A program made the translations under genes and the position numbers. A DNA stretch of 53,519 bases. It comes from an uncultured Eubacteriales bacterium. Its GTDB lineage: Bacteria; Bacillota; Clostridia; Monoglobales; Monoglobaceae. Shown one piece after another: positions 1-8,029 of the stretch (the first letter of the stretch is position 1; each line of letters begins with the position of its first letter). The stretch covers positions 1 to 53,519 of the forward strand of contig URAN01000016.1 in NCBI GenBank assembly GCA_900545865.1, in the 5' to 3' direction. Under the pieces are notes generated by a model. That model worked only from the letters and a program-made list of their open reading frames with translations, ran no database searches and was not told where the DNA came from.

Positions 1-39
1 TAAATTTTAAATTTTTTCAAAAAAATTTAAAAATAAGTC

Positions 40-69
40 TTGACTTTTACCCATTACCTGTGGTATAAT
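40..69 (+). promoter_or_regulatory. Sigma-A-type promoter of the tRNA-Cys gene
   Basis: A TTGACT -35 box (40-45) and a perfect TATAAT -10 box (64-69) are separated by 18 bp. Transcription would start near 76, leaving about 70 nt of leader before the mature tRNA, which would be removed by processing. A second TATAAT at 140-145 has no -35 partner and would start inside the tRNA, so this upstream pair is preferred. Confidence 0.75.
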
Positions 70-147
70 AGCGAATGTTGATTGACACAACGGATAGAAA
101 TAATAACCTTGTAATATTCTTTGTGCTTTCGGCATATTATATAATAC

Positions 148-222
148 GGCGCCATAGCCAAGTGGTAAGGCAGAGCTCTGCAAAAGCTTTATTCCCCAGT
201 TCAAATCTGGGTGGCGCCTCCA
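148..222 (+). tRNA. tRNA-Cys (anticodon GCA), CCA encoded
   Basis: The acceptor stem GGCGCCA (148-154) pairs with TGGCGCC (212-218). The discriminator base is T219, as expected for tRNA-Cys, and the CCA end is encoded at 220-222. The anticodon stem GAGCT/AGCTT encloses the loop CTGCAAA, giving anticodon GCA. The T arm carries the usual GTTCAAAT loop. It has its own promoter upstream and a terminator hairpin immediately downstream, so it is a single-gene transcription unit ahead of ligA. Confidence 0.95.
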
Positions 223-254
223 AAAAGCCTGCTCATACGAGCAGGCTTTTGTTT
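223..254 (+). terminator. Rho-independent terminator of tRNA-Cys
   Basis: A perfect 12-bp stem AAAAGCCTGCTC / GAGCAGGCTTTT encloses the loop ATAC. It begins one base after the tRNA CCA end and runs into a T-rich tract (TTTTGTTTT). Confidence 0.9.
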
Positions 255-330
255 TACACATTTTTAATTTTATTTTTCGGACAAATACCAATAATATAAT
301 ATAAAACAAAAATATTACGGAGAGATATTT

Positions 331-2337
331 ATGGAAAACAAACCGAATAAAAAAGAAGCTGAAACCAGGATAAAAGAACTGAAAGATATTTTAAATAAAA
401 GCGGTTATGAATACTATGTCTTGGATAACCCGACAATGTCCGATTTTGAATATGACCGCCTAATGCAGGAGCTAATCAAATTAGAGGGCGAATTTCCCGA
501 ATTTGCAACCGCCGATTCACCGACTCAGCGTGTCGGCGGCGAGGTCGCCGACGGTTTTGCGGAAGTTGTTCACACCGTCCAGATGCAAAGTCTTGCCGAT
601 GTCTTTTCAAAGGATGAATTATATGAATTTGATTCAAGAGTTCGGGCGGCACTCGGTGATGAATCCGTTGAATATGTAACCGAGATGAAAATTGACGGTC
701 TTTCTGTTTCGCTCGAATACGAAAACGGATTATTCACAAGAGGTTCGACCCGAGGCAACGGGTTTGTTGGCGAGGACATTACTCAAAATCTAAAAACAAT
801 TCCCGGAATTCCTCTGAAACTCAATGAACCTCTGCCTTTTATCGAGGTTCGCGGCGAGGTATATATGCCTGAAAAAAGCTTCTTACGTTTGAACGAACAG
901 CGCGAGGCTTCGGGCGAACCCGTTTTTGCAAATCCGCGAAATGCCGCCGCAGGCTCACTGCGTCAACTCGACAGCAGAATTGCCGCCGAACGAAAACTGG
1001 ATATTTTTGTTTTCAACCTACAGAGAATTGAAGGCAAGGAACTTTCTTCACACAGCCAATCCATCGAGTATTTAGCATCGCTCGGTTTTAAGGTGATACC
1101 CGAACGAGATGTATATACAAACATAGACGACGCATATAAAGAAGTTTTGAGAATAGGCGAAAGCCGCGGCGAACTTGCGTTTGATATTGACGGAGCGGTG
1201 GTTAAAGTCAATTCGTTTGCCCAGCGTGAATTTTTGGGTTCTACCTCTAAAACGCCCAAATGGGCGGCGGCATACAAATTCCCCGCCGAACAAAAACAAA
1301 CCGAATTATTGGATATTATCCTTCAGGTCGGCCGAACGGGTGCGGTTACACCGAACGCTGTTTTGGAACCCGTCAGGATTGCCGGCTCAACCGTCAGCCG
1401 CGCCACGTTGCACAACATAGACAATATAAAAGATAAAGATATTCGTATCGGAGATACTGTTATAATCGAAAAGGCAGGCGATATAATTCCTGCGGTTGTC
1501 GGTGTTGTTAAAGAAAAACGTCCCGCAAATTCCGCGCCGTTCGAAATGCCGAAAGTATGTCCGATTTGCGGTGAGCCGCTTGTTCGCGAAGAAGGCGAAG
1601 CCGCCGTGCGATGCATAAATCCGAATTGTTCGGCGCAACAGCTCAGAGCCGTAATTCATTTCGTCTCAAAAGCGGCAATGAATATAGATGGTCTGGGTGC
1701 GTCAATCGTAGAACAGCTCCTTGACAAAAAACTCATAAATGACTGTTCCGATATATATTATCTGAATTTCGATAACGTTATATCACTTGACGGATTTGCG
1801 GAAAAATCAGCCAACAACTTGATTGCGGCAATTTCCGAATCAAAAAAATCAGGACTTGACCGAGTTTTATTCGGTTTGGGAATCAGGATGATTGGAAGCC
1901 GTGCGGCACAAATTTTGGCGGCACATTTCGGGAATATAGACTCTCTTATGTCTGCGTCCGTCGATGAGTTATCCTCAATTTCGGAAATCGGAACTAAGAT
2001 GGCACAGAGCATCGTTGAATATTTTAAGCAAGATAAGTCGCTTTATATTATCGAAAGGCTGAGAGCCGCAGGCGTTGACCTAACCTATACTTCAACGCAA
2101 AAAGGCAACAATTTTAACGGAAAAATATTTGTTTTAACGGGCACTCTCCCCACCTTAAAAAGAAATGATGCAAAAAAACTTATCGAATCATACGGGGGCA
2201 AGGTCAGCGGAAGCGTTTCAAAAAATACCGATTTTGTTGTTGCGGGCGAAGAAGCGGGCAGCAAACTTGACAAGGCTTTATCTCTGGGAATAAAAGTTTT
2301 AAGCGAGGCTGAATTAACCGAAATGTTAAAAAATTAA
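331..2337 (+). CDS. ligA: NAD-dependent DNA ligase LigA
   Basis: This 668-residue protein has the usual length of bacterial LigA, which seals nicks during replication and repair using NAD+ as adenylate donor. The N-terminal Ia region has the Y-x5-P-x2-SDxEYDxL signature (about 28-45). The adenylation domain has the K-I-D-G motif, with the nucleophilic lysine at residue 120. A zinc finger of four cysteines follows the OB fold (CPxCG ... C-x4-C, about 410-432), then helix-hairpin-helix repeats and a C-terminal BRCT domain (about 590-668). The start ATG has a GGAGAG ribosome site 8 bp upstream. It follows the tRNA-Cys terminator; a TATAAT at 295-300 may be its own -10 box, but I see no good -35 partner. 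No downstream partner gene is evident. Confidence 0.98.
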   Translation: MENKPNKKEAETRIKELKDILNKSGYEYYVLDNPTMSDFEYDRLMQELIKLEGEFPEFATADSPTQRVGGEVADGFAEVVHTVQMQSLADVFSKDELYEFDSRVRAALGDESVEYVTEMKIDGLSVSLEYENGLFTRGSTRGNGFVGEDITQNLKTIPGIPLKLNEPLPFIEVRGEVYMPEKSFLRLNEQREASGEPVFANPRNAAAGSLRQLDSRIAAERKLDIFVFNLQRIEGKELSSHSQSIEYLASLGFKVIPERDVYTNIDDAYKEVLRIGESRGELAFDIDGAVVKVNSFAQREFLGSTSKTPKWAAAYKFPAEQKQTELLDIILQVGRTGAVTPNAVLEPVRIAGSTVSRATLHNIDNIKDKDIRIGDTVIIEKAGDIIPAVVGVVKEKRPANSAPFEMPKVCPICGEPLVREEGEAAVRCINPNCSAQQLRAVIHFVSKAAMNIDGLGASIVEQLLDKKLINDCSDIYYLNFDNVISLDGFAEKSANNLIAAISESKKSGLDRVLFGLGIRMIGSRAAQILAAHFGNIDSLMSASVDELSSISEIGTKMAQSIVEYFKQDKSLYIIERLRAAGVDLTYTSTQKGNNFNGKIFVLTGTLPTLKRNDAKKLIESYGGKVSGSVSKNTDFVVAGEEAGSKLDKALSLGIKVLSEAELTEMLKN

Positions 2338-2458
2338 TTTTATTGAATAAAAAAATTAATTTGTGACAATATAAATATATAACCGATAAAAAAATTAATT
2401 TATGAATATGTTCTTGAATTGAATTTTTATCGGAAAAATATATTGGAGGTTTTTTGTT

Positions 2459-2617
2459 ATGGAAAATTCAGTAAATCCGGGAATTTTTTGCAGTGTTCAA
2501 CAGTGTCAATATAATGAAAGCGGCTCAAAATGTACAGCAAACAGAATCGAAGTAGGTTCGGGTAAGTCATGCTGCAGCTCTTGTGACACAGAGTGTGTAA
2601 CCTTTAAAGCACGCTAA
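2459..2617 (+). CDS. DUF1540 domain small cysteine-rich protein
   Basis: A 52-residue ORF starts with ATG 8 bp after a strong GGAGGT (2445-2450) and stops before a strong terminator. The protein has seven cysteines arranged C-x4-C-x8-C, then CC-x2-C and C near the C-terminus, with the ending T-E-C-V-T-F. That spacing matches DUF1540, a short cysteine-rich, possibly metal-binding domain of spore-forming Firmicutes whose function is unknown. It sits between ligA and convergent thrC. The 120 bp between ligA and this gene are AT-rich and contain the 14-mer AAAAAAATTAATTT twice; I could not define a promoter there. Confidence 0.85.
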   Translation: MENSVNPGIFCSVQQCQYNESGSKCTANRIEVGSGKSCCSSCDTECVTFKAR

Positions 2618-2640
2618 CTTAAAAACACCTTTGTTTAATG

Positions 2641-2677
2641 TCAAAAGGAGATTTTCGATGTGAAAATCTCCTTTTGA
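2641..2677. terminator. Bidirectional terminator between DUF1540 gene and thrC
   Basis: A perfect 16-bp inverted repeat (2641-2656 with 2662-2677) with a 5-nt loop has A-rich and T-rich outer ends. It can therefore end transcription from both convergent genes. It lies 23 bp after the DUF1540 stop and 13 bp after the thrC stop on the other strand. Confidence 0.85.
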
Positions 2678-2690
2678 ATTTATGTGATTC

Positions 2691-4184
2691 TTATTTAATT
2701 TTCAGCGCCTTGCAAACAAGCTCGGGCATTTCTTCTTTGGCGATTACGCCTTCGAATCTCTTCTCTTTATCCTTTAATTCGGCAAGAGATTTTGGCGGAG
2801 TCGTTTTACTCTTTTCTTTGAGCAAATCTATTAATTCGAAATCGCCCTTATCCTCAACCGTTTCGCCGAGAGCCGATAAAACATCTCTGTTAAACTTATA
2901 CGGGCTTGCGGTAGAAGCGATGATTGTCTTTGTTTTATCCCCCGTCTCGGTTACATATTGCTCATATACATCAACTGCAACAGCCGTATGAGTGTCGAGA
3001 GTGTATCCGGTGTCGGTAAAAGTTTTCCAAATCTGAACCTTTGTGAAATAATCATCACAAAATCCGCCCCAGAATTTATTTTCAATCTTTTTATGCAAAG
3101 CTTTGGTAAGCTTATACTTTCCGTCTTTTGAAAGTTTGGACATCATAGACGAAACTTTCTTTGCGTCATTCCCCGTAATATCGAACAACAATCTTTCGAG
3201 ATTGCTCGAAACAAGAATATCCATAGACGGAGAAACACTCTGATAAAACGGTCGATTCTTGTCGTATTCACCGGTTTTGATAAAGTCGGTTAATACGTTA
3301 TTGCTGTTTGATGCACAAATAAATTTTGCAACGGGCAATCCCATCTTTTCAGCATAATACGCCGCAAGAATATTTCCGAAATTTCCGGTCGGAACGCAAA
3401 CGTTAATCTTTTCGCCTATACTTATCTCTCCCGCCGCAACCATATCACAATAAGCGGATATATAATAGACTATCTGCGGAACAAGTCGTCCCCAGTTGAT
3501 TGAATTTGCCGATGACAAAACAAAGCCCGATTTTTCAAGTTTATCGCCAAACTTTTCGTCCGTAAAAATCTTTTTAACACCTGTTTGAGCGTCATCAAAA
3601 TTTCCGTCAATACCTGAAACAAAAACATTTGCGCCCTCTTGCGTTATCATCTGAAGCTTTTGGATATTGCTTACTCCGTCACCGGGATAGAATACGATTA
3701 TTTCAGTACCATCAACATCTTTAAAGCCCTCTAACGCCGCTTTTCCGGTATCACCCGAGGTTGCAACGAGGATAACAATTTTTTTGTTTTCGCCCGTTTT
3801 CTTCATTGCAACAGTCATAAATCTCGGAAGAATTTGCAAAGCCATATCTTTAAATGCGCAAGTCGGACCGTGCCAAAGTTCAAGAATATACTTGCCATCG
3901 GCAAGTTTTACAACAGGCGCAACTTTATCGGAATCAAATCCCGTTCCGTATGCTCCCTCAACGCATTTTGAAATTTCAGCCGCAGTAAAATCGGTCAAAA
4001 ACTTTTTCAAAACCAATTTTGCACGGTCAATATAGTTCATATTGACCATTTTTTTGATTTCCGCGGTTGAAACGGTCGGGAACTCACTCGGGACAAACAA
4101 TCCGCCGTCATCCGACAAGCCTTTCTTAATAGCCTCAGCCGACTTAAGTTTAAGCTCGGTATTTCTTGTGCTCATATAATACAT
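2691..4184 (-). CDS. thrC: Threonine synthase
   Basis: The 497-residue protein converts O-phosphohomoserine to threonine, the last step of threonine synthesis, using pyridoxal phosphate. The PLP lysine is in the CAFKDMALQ motif (about residue 112). The phosphate-binding VATSGDTGKAAL loop and the S-x-NSINWGRLVPQIVYY signature are both present, and the length fits the long bacterial ThrC class. I place the start at the ATG at 4184: a GAGGTG ribosome site lies 6 bp upstream. An in-frame GTG at 4193 falls inside that site and cannot be the start. A P-loop ATPase gene precedes it by 51 bp on the same strand, probably in one transcript. Confidence 0.96.
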   Translation of the reverse strand: MYYMSTRNTELKLKSAEAIKKGLSDDGGLFVPSEFPTVSTAEIKKMVNMNYIDRAKLVLKKFLTDFTAAEISKCVEGAYGTGFDSDKVAPVVKLADGKYILELWHGPTCAFKDMALQILPRFMTVAMKKTGENKKIVILVATSGDTGKAALEGFKDVDGTEIIVFYPGDGVSNIQKLQMITQEGANVFVSGIDGNFDDAQTGVKKIFTDEKFGDKLEKSGFVLSSANSINWGRLVPQIVYYISAYCDMVAAGEISIGEKINVCVPTGNFGNILAAYYAEKMGLPVAKFICASNSNNVLTDFIKTGEYDKNRPFYQSVSPSMDILVSSNLERLLFDITGNDAKKVSSMMSKLSKDGKYKLTKALHKKIENKFWGGFCDDYFTKVQIWKTFTDTGYTLDTHTAVAVDVYEQYVTETGDKTKTIIASTASPYKFNRDVLSALGETVEDKGDFELIDLLKEKSKTTPPKSLAELKDKEKRFEGVIAKEEMPELVCKALKIK

Positions 4185-4235
4185 TGGAATCACCTCATCA
4201 AATTTATGTAAGAAATTATGTTGCCGAATCGGTTC

Positions 4236-4649
4236 TTAAACAATATACTTTTTAACATTTGAACCGGCATCTGCCTCGTCCGCGCTTACCATCATTGTGA
4301 ACGAAACGTTAAACTTGTTTTCAAGTCTTTCAAGAACTGTGATAAAGTCCTCCAAATCAGCAACGGTTGCAGACGGAACACTCTTGAATATGCTGTCGAT
4401 AAAGATATGCGTTACATCATAATCCTGAGCAATGATTCCGCACAGCATTCCCGTGAATACGTCAAGGTTCTTTATATTAAAGCTGTCCGTTGTAACAAGT
4501 CTTGCTTTGCGGCTTATATCGTGAATAAGACGCTCGCCCTCGGTAATGCAAACAACGTTGCCCTTTTCCTCATCAACAGCCTTATTAACGGCCGCAATCA
4601 TCTTCGGAGTTTTTCCGCTTCCTTTTAATCCAATATGTACATTTATCAT
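4236..4649 (-). CDS. Small P-loop ATP-binding protein of unknown function
   Basis: This 137-residue protein begins M-I-N-V and has a clear Walker A motif, GLKGSGKT (about residues 6-13). A hydrophobic Walker B-like strand ends in IFID near residue 90. Nothing else of a recognised family is visible; it is about the size of a bare RecA/P-loop core. The start is set by AGGTGG 8 bp upstream of the ATG at 4649, since the in-frame GTG further upstream lies inside that site. It shares a promoter (4692-4720) with thrC. Similar short P-loop proteins occur in Clostridia, but I know of no role, and linkage to thrC does not by itself indicate one. Confidence 0.7.
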   Translation of the reverse strand: MINVHIGLKGSGKTPKMIAAVNKAVDEEKGNVVCITEGERLIHDISRKARLVTTDSFNIKNLDVFTGMLCGIIAQDYDVTHIFIDSIFKSVPSATVADLEDFITVLERLENKFNVSFTMMVSADEADAGSNVKKYIV

Positions 4650-4691
4650 AATAAATACCACCTTTCAGGTTCTTTAATTTTGGTTGCTTTT

Positions 4692-4720
4692 ATTTTACCA
4701 CAAACAAACAATTTAAACAA
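4692..4720 (-). promoter_or_regulatory. Promoter of the P-loop ATPase-thrC unit
   Basis: Read on the minus strand, TTGTTT (4720-4715) and TAAAAT (4697-4692) are spaced by exactly 17 bp, about 43 bp upstream of the ATPase start codon. Four of six and five of six bases match the sigma-A consensus. Confidence 0.55.
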
Positions 4721-4772
4721 TACTTTTTATAAAAATTTTTATAAATCTTTATATTTCCGTCATTTTTAATGT

Positions 4773-4893
4773 AAAATAAGCCGCATTTTATACAAATGTG
4801 ACGATTTTTTATCATTAAACCGAGTGAATTCGGCTCTGAAATCTTGATAATTCGAATAAAAAATCGTGTTCAAATGCATTTGCGGCTTATTTT
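4773..4893. repeat. 121-bp imperfect palindrome directly downstream of pgi
   Basis: The outer arms are AAAATAAGCCGCA (4773-4785) and its exact complement (4881-4893). Inner arms pair ACGATTTTTTAT with ATAAAAAATCGT, and an inner CCGA/TCGG hairpin closes the centre. It begins 5 bp after the pgi stop codon, so it can act as the pgi terminator. Its size and layered symmetry exceed a simple terminator and resemble a small non-autonomous element (MITE-like) or a structured 3' RNA. No flanking target duplication was evident. Confidence 0.7.
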
Positions 4894-4898
4894 AAAAT

Positions 4899-6239
4899 TT
4901 ATTCTGCCAAACGTCTCTCAAGCTCCGCTTTTTGGTCCTCATATCCTGGTTTGCCCAAAAGTGCAAACATATTCTTTTTATAGCTTTCAACGCCGGGCTG
5001 GTTAAACGGATTAACGCCAAGCATATATCCGCTTATCGCACAAGCCTTTTCAAAGAAGTAGACAATCTGACCGAAAGTATATTCGTCGAGTTCTTTGAGT
5101 TCAACTATAAGGTTCGGGACACCGCCGTCATTATGCGCAAGATAAGTTCCCTCGAAAGCTTTTTTGTTTACAAAGTCCATTCCTTTTCCGGCGAGGAAGT
5201 TAAGACCGTCAACATTTTCGGGGTCTTTATCTATTACGAGGTCGCGCTTTGGCTGTTCAACATACAAAACAGTCTCAAACAATTCACGTCTGCCGTCCTG
5301 AATATACTGACCCATAGAATGCAAATCCGTTGAAAAGCTTGCACCGGCAGGGAATATTCCTTTTCCGTCTTTACCTTCGCTTTCGCCGTAGAGTTGTTTC
5401 CACCATTCAATAAAGTATTGCAGCTCAGGCTCGTAATTTACAAGCATCTCGATGTTTTTACCTTTTCTGTGCAAGATGTTTCTTGCCGCCGCATACTGAT
5501 AACACTCATTTGTTTCAAGGTTATCATCTTTATATAACTCAACAGCGTCAGCCGCACCCTGCATCATAGCTTTAATATCCGCGCCGCAAACAGCAATCGG
5601 CAAAAGTCCGACAGCGGTCAGCACGGAAAATCTTCCGCCAACATCATCGGGAACAACAAATGTTTCGTACCCCTCTGTATCCGCAAGATTTTTAAGCGCA
5701 CCCTTCGCTTTATCGGTCGTTGCATAAATTCTGCCTCTTGCTTCTTCTTTTCCGTATTTATCCTCCAAGTATTTTTTAAGCACACGGAAAGCAATTGCCG
5801 GTTCGGTTGTTGTTCCCGACTTGGAAATAACGTTTACCGAAACGTCTTTTCCGTCAAGGCAATCAATAACCGAGTTAAGATAGTTGGGGCTTATGTTGTT
5901 ACCGGCAAAAATAACTTGCGGCTTTTGGTTATAGTTATAAAACGGACCGGTCAAAAAGTCAATGGCTGCCTTTGCACCGAGATAAGAGCCGCCGATTCCG
6001 ATAACAACCAAAACATCAGAATCCTTGCGTATTTTCTCTGCCGCTTTTTCTATTCTTGCGAACTCATCCTTATCATAATTCAAAGGAAGGTCTGTCCAAC
6101 CCAAAAAATCCGAACCCGCACCCGTCTTATCAACAAGAGTCTTATGTGCGGCGCTGATTTGAGGTGCAATGTTTTTAAACTCATTTTCACCGATGAAGTC
6201 AACAGCCTTTGAATAACGGAAAGTAATGTTCTTTTTCAT
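4899..6239 (-). CDS. pgi: Glucose-6-phosphate isomerase
   Basis: This 446-residue enzyme interconverts glucose 6-phosphate and fructose 6-phosphate. The length is that of the short Bacillus/Clostridium-type PGI. Sugar-phosphate-binding motifs GIGGSYLGAKA (about 81-91) and ISKSGTTTEPA (about 138-148) are intact, as are the downstream GESEGKDGKG and HNDGG segments with catalytic residues. The start ATG at 6239 follows an AGGAGTGG site; an in-frame extension of 23 residues upstream has no such site and is rejected. It is transcribed alone from a good promoter at 6299-6327 and ends at a large palindrome. It supplies fructose 6-phosphate to glycolysis and to the nucleotide sugars needed by the capsule locus. 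Confidence 0.97.
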   Translation of the reverse strand: MKKNITFRYSKAVDFIGENEFKNIAPQISAAHKTLVDKTGAGSDFLGWTDLPLNYDKDEFARIEKAAEKIRKDSDVLVVIGIGGSYLGAKAAIDFLTGPFYNYNQKPQVIFAGNNISPNYLNSVIDCLDGKDVSVNVISKSGTTTEPAIAFRVLKKYLEDKYGKEEARGRIYATTDKAKGALKNLADTEGYETFVVPDDVGGRFSVLTAVGLLPIAVCGADIKAMMQGAADAVELYKDDNLETNECYQYAAARNILHRKGKNIEMLVNYEPELQYFIEWWKQLYGESEGKDGKGIFPAGASFSTDLHSMGQYIQDGRRELFETVLYVEQPKRDLVIDKDPENVDGLNFLAGKGMDFVNKKAFEGTYLAHNDGGVPNLIVELKELDEYTFGQIVYFFEKACAISGYMLGVNPFNQPGVESYKKNMFALLGKPGYEDQKAELERRLAE

Positions 6240-6298
6240 TAAAACCACTCCTAATAATTCATAATCAAACAATTTAATATAAATAATTGCATATTTAT

Positions 6299-6327
6299 AT
6301 TTTAACATAATAAATATTTACTTTCAA
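6299..6327 (-). promoter_or_regulatory. Promoter of pgi
   Basis: On the minus strand TTGAAA (6327-6322) and TAAAAT (6304-6299) are separated by 17 bp, 60 bp upstream of the pgi start codon. Confidence 0.65.
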
Positions 6328-6397
6328 GCCAAAAATATATAAAAATTTCATCACAAAGATAATAATATTTTATCCAAAACAGGGCAATATATTAACA

Positions 6398-6514
6398 GAA
6401 GCATCAAAAACGGTCAGTTTTAGAAGTATTATATTGAGATTATATATTGTCAAATTCTAAAAACCGTAAATTGATTTCCACAAATTCACAGTATAAAATG
6501 TTTGACGATGCTTC
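6398..6514. repeat. Nested inverted repeats upstream of the spore protein gene
   Basis: GAAGCATC (6398-6405) is complementary to GATGCTTC (6507-6514). Inside these, ACGGTcagTTTTAGAA (6410-6425) pairs with TTCTAAAAACCGT (6455-6467). The right outer arm overlaps the candidate sigma-G -10 region. The rest of the 6240-6559 gap holds the pgi promoter and AT-rich sequence without further features. Confidence 0.45.
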
Positions 6515-6520
6515 AAAATA
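6491..6520 (+). promoter_or_regulatory. Candidate sigma-G (forespore) promoter
   Basis: GTATA (6491-6495) matches the sigma-G -35 pattern GHATR exactly. After an 18-bp spacer, CAAAATA (6514-6520) matches 6 of 7 positions of the -10 pattern CATWMTA. The start would be near 6527, giving a leader of about 33 nt to the spore protein ATG. SASP genes are sigma-G dependent in Bacillus and Clostridium, so element and gene agree. Confidence 0.5.
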
Positions 6521-6559
6521 TCAGTGTAACAAAAACCTAATTTTCAAGGAGTGAAAAAA

Positions 6560-6769
6560 ATGTCTAACAACAAAAGCAATAATAATTATGTAGTACCCCA
6601 AGCAAAAGCTGCTATGGAGCAATTCAAAATGGAAGCTGCCAACGAAGTTGGTGTAACGCTTAACAAGGGTTACAACGGTGACCTCACATCAAGACAGGCC
6701 GGTTCAATCGGTGGTCAGATGGTTAAAAAGATGATTGAAAAGTATGAACAGGATCTTCAGAACAAATAA
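6560..6769 (+). CDS. Alpha/beta-type small acid-soluble spore protein
   Basis: The 69-residue protein belongs to the SASP family, which coats DNA in dormant spores and protects it from UV and other damage. Seen in the sequence are the first conserved block around E-A-A-N-E-V-G-V, where the germination protease GPR cleaves in this family, and the second block Y-N-G-D-L-T-S-R-Q-A-G-S-I-G-G-Q-M-V-K-K-M. The ATG at 6560 is chosen because AAGGAG (6546-6551) precedes it by 8 bp; an upstream in-frame GTG overlaps that site. A sigma-G-like promoter lies upstream and a strong terminator follows, so it is monocistronic. It is the clearest evidence that the organism forms endospores. Confidence 0.95.
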   Translation: MSNNKSNNNYVVPQAKAAMEQFKMEAANEVGVTLNKGYNGDLTSRQAGSIGGQMVKKMIEKYEQDLQNK

Positions 6770-6793
6770 CAACCTGTAAAACTTTATATCATC

Positions 6794-6842
6794 AAACGCT
6801 CTCCGAAGCCTGATAAATAGGCATCGGAGAGCGTTTGTTTTT
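6794..6842 (+). terminator. Terminator of the spore protein gene
   Basis: The 13-bp arm AAACGCTCTCCGA (6794-6806) pairs with TCGGAGAGCGTTT. Inner GCC/GGC pairing extends the stem around an AT-rich loop, and a T-rich tail (GTTTTT) follows. Confidence 0.9.
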
Positions 6843-6865
6843 GCCGAATATGGTATGTTACATTT

Positions 6866-6979
6866 TTGTGCCATTCTAACCTAAACATAACGGGAATTGC
6901 ACTTGCAATAGGCTATAATGACTCAAATTATTTTTCGAATGTATTTAAATCAAACATCGGCGTACCACCGGGAATGTCG
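6866..6979 (+). pseudogene. AraC-family regulator fragment (second HTH only)
   Basis: The forward frame encodes a stretch with the pattern I-T-G-I-A-L-A-I-G-Y-N-D-S-N-Y-F-S-N-V-F-K then G-V-P-P-G. This is the second helix-turn-helix of an AraC/XylS DNA-binding domain (typically IA..GF.D.SYFSR.FKK..G.SP). Everything upstream of it is missing and the frame loses similarity right after the PPG. It ends where an opposed gene fragment begins, so this is a remnant left by rearrangement. Confidence 0.7.
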
Positions 6980-7406
6980 GCGTGTACGGCTCGAGAGACA
7001 GCACTTCGCCAACCGAATCGCCCGAAAGCAGATTTTCGCCCGTCAAAACTTTGCCATCGGCAACAACTTTCACTTTCTTTGCCGTACCCCACTCATAGTT
7101 CAGCATATTAACTATTACGCCGCCGTCGCTTTCGATCGCAAGCCACTCTGTATTTTTCACTTTCTCACCCGTATCGGCATTGATAAGTCTGTAACTCGGC
7201 TTTAAAACCTCATCGTATCTGTCGCCGAGTATCTCAAACAACTGTGCCGCAATCGCCGTCTTTTTCTCGCCCGGCTGTGTCCCCGTCGGGATTACCTCTG
7301 ACACCGAATACAGCTCATCAATAAGCTCACGCGGATGCTCAATATTGTTCAAATCATAAATGAACATATACACAAAAATTTCTTCACGACAATACCTCCC
7401 GTACAT
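6972..7406 (-). pseudogene. Probable C-terminal fragment of a glycoside hydrolase
   Basis: The minus frame encodes about 140 residues. One segment resembles the C-terminal beta domain of GH42-like and other (beta/alpha)8 hydrolases: T-E-W-L-A-I-E-S-D-G-G-V-I-V-N-M-L-N-Y-E, followed by V-L-T-G-E-N-L-L-S-G and L-E-P-Y-T-P-T-F. No catalytic barrel is present, the N-terminal M has no convincing ribosome site, and the last residues are read from a neighbouring AraC fragment in antisense. I regard it as a truncated remnant; the family assignment is tentative. Its composition resembles the glycan operon that starts 700 bp further on. Confidence 0.5.
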
Positions 7407-7438
7407 TAAGGTCAGCCGATGCCGAGTCGGATTCGGTC

Positions 7439-7777
7439 GTGGTTGACACTGAACAGAGAAATGATTTCATCCGAGCGCGAAATGAAATACACAGGACTTT
7501 CTCATATGACTGGACGGTAAAAAAGATGTCCGAGCTTGTGAATTTGAGCGAATCCCGTTTTTATTCTCTTTATAAAAAGGTTTTCGGCATCACACCTCAA
7601 CACGATTTGTTTATGCTTAGGATTCAGCGCGCCCAGAATTACCTGATAAACACAACTTATTCGGTCGAAACAATAGCGGCTCTTGTCGGATATAAAAACC
7701 AATACCATTTTATAAGACAGTTCAAACAATATACTGGTTTTCCGCCGGGACAGTATAGAAAAATGCATACTCAATAA
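7439..7777 (+). pseudogene. Truncated AraC-family regulator (DNA-binding domain only)
   Basis: About 105 residues form a complete two-helix-turn-helix AraC domain. The first HTH lies around M-S-E-L-V-N-L-S-E-S-R-F-Y-S-L-Y-K, and the second around I-A-A-L-V-G-Y-K-N-Q-Y-H-F-I-R-Q-F-K, with the ending F-P-P-G-Q-Y-R. The usual 150-200 residue N-terminal sensor domain is absent. The only possible start is a GTG without a ribosome site, and the frame stays open upstream into unrelated sequence. It is most likely a 5'-deleted gene; a stand-alone DNA-binding domain cannot be excluded. Confidence 0.65.
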
Positions 7778-7779
7778 TC

Positions 7780-7854
7780 GTTTGTGTCTGCGTTCAATTT
7801 CGGATTCGGCGTGATTGTGTCAATATAAAAATTCGGAATCGAACGCATACAAAC
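7780..7854. repeat. Inverted repeat after the truncated AraC gene
   Basis: The left arm GTTTGTGTCTGCGTTC (7780-7795) pairs with GAACGCATACAAAC (7841-7854) with a small bulge, and pairing continues weakly inward. It starts 2 bp after the AraC stop and could be its old terminator. Between here and 8030 the sequence is AT-rich and I see no gene. Confidence 0.45.
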
Positions 7855-8029
7855 ACCTACATATTTATCGGATTATGATATAATTATAGGCATTAACAAA
7901 TATAAAATCAATACAGAAATTTAATCATATATGTATATAAATTTAATATTTTAAGACAAAAATACTTAAACAAAACTCATTAAACAAACCGATAATTTTC
8001 AATTAAAAAATTTTGACGCACATACAACA

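Noticed and set aside
140..145. TATAAT just before tRNA-Cys
   Set aside because: No -35 partner, and initiation would fall inside the mature tRNA; the 40-69 promoter fits better.
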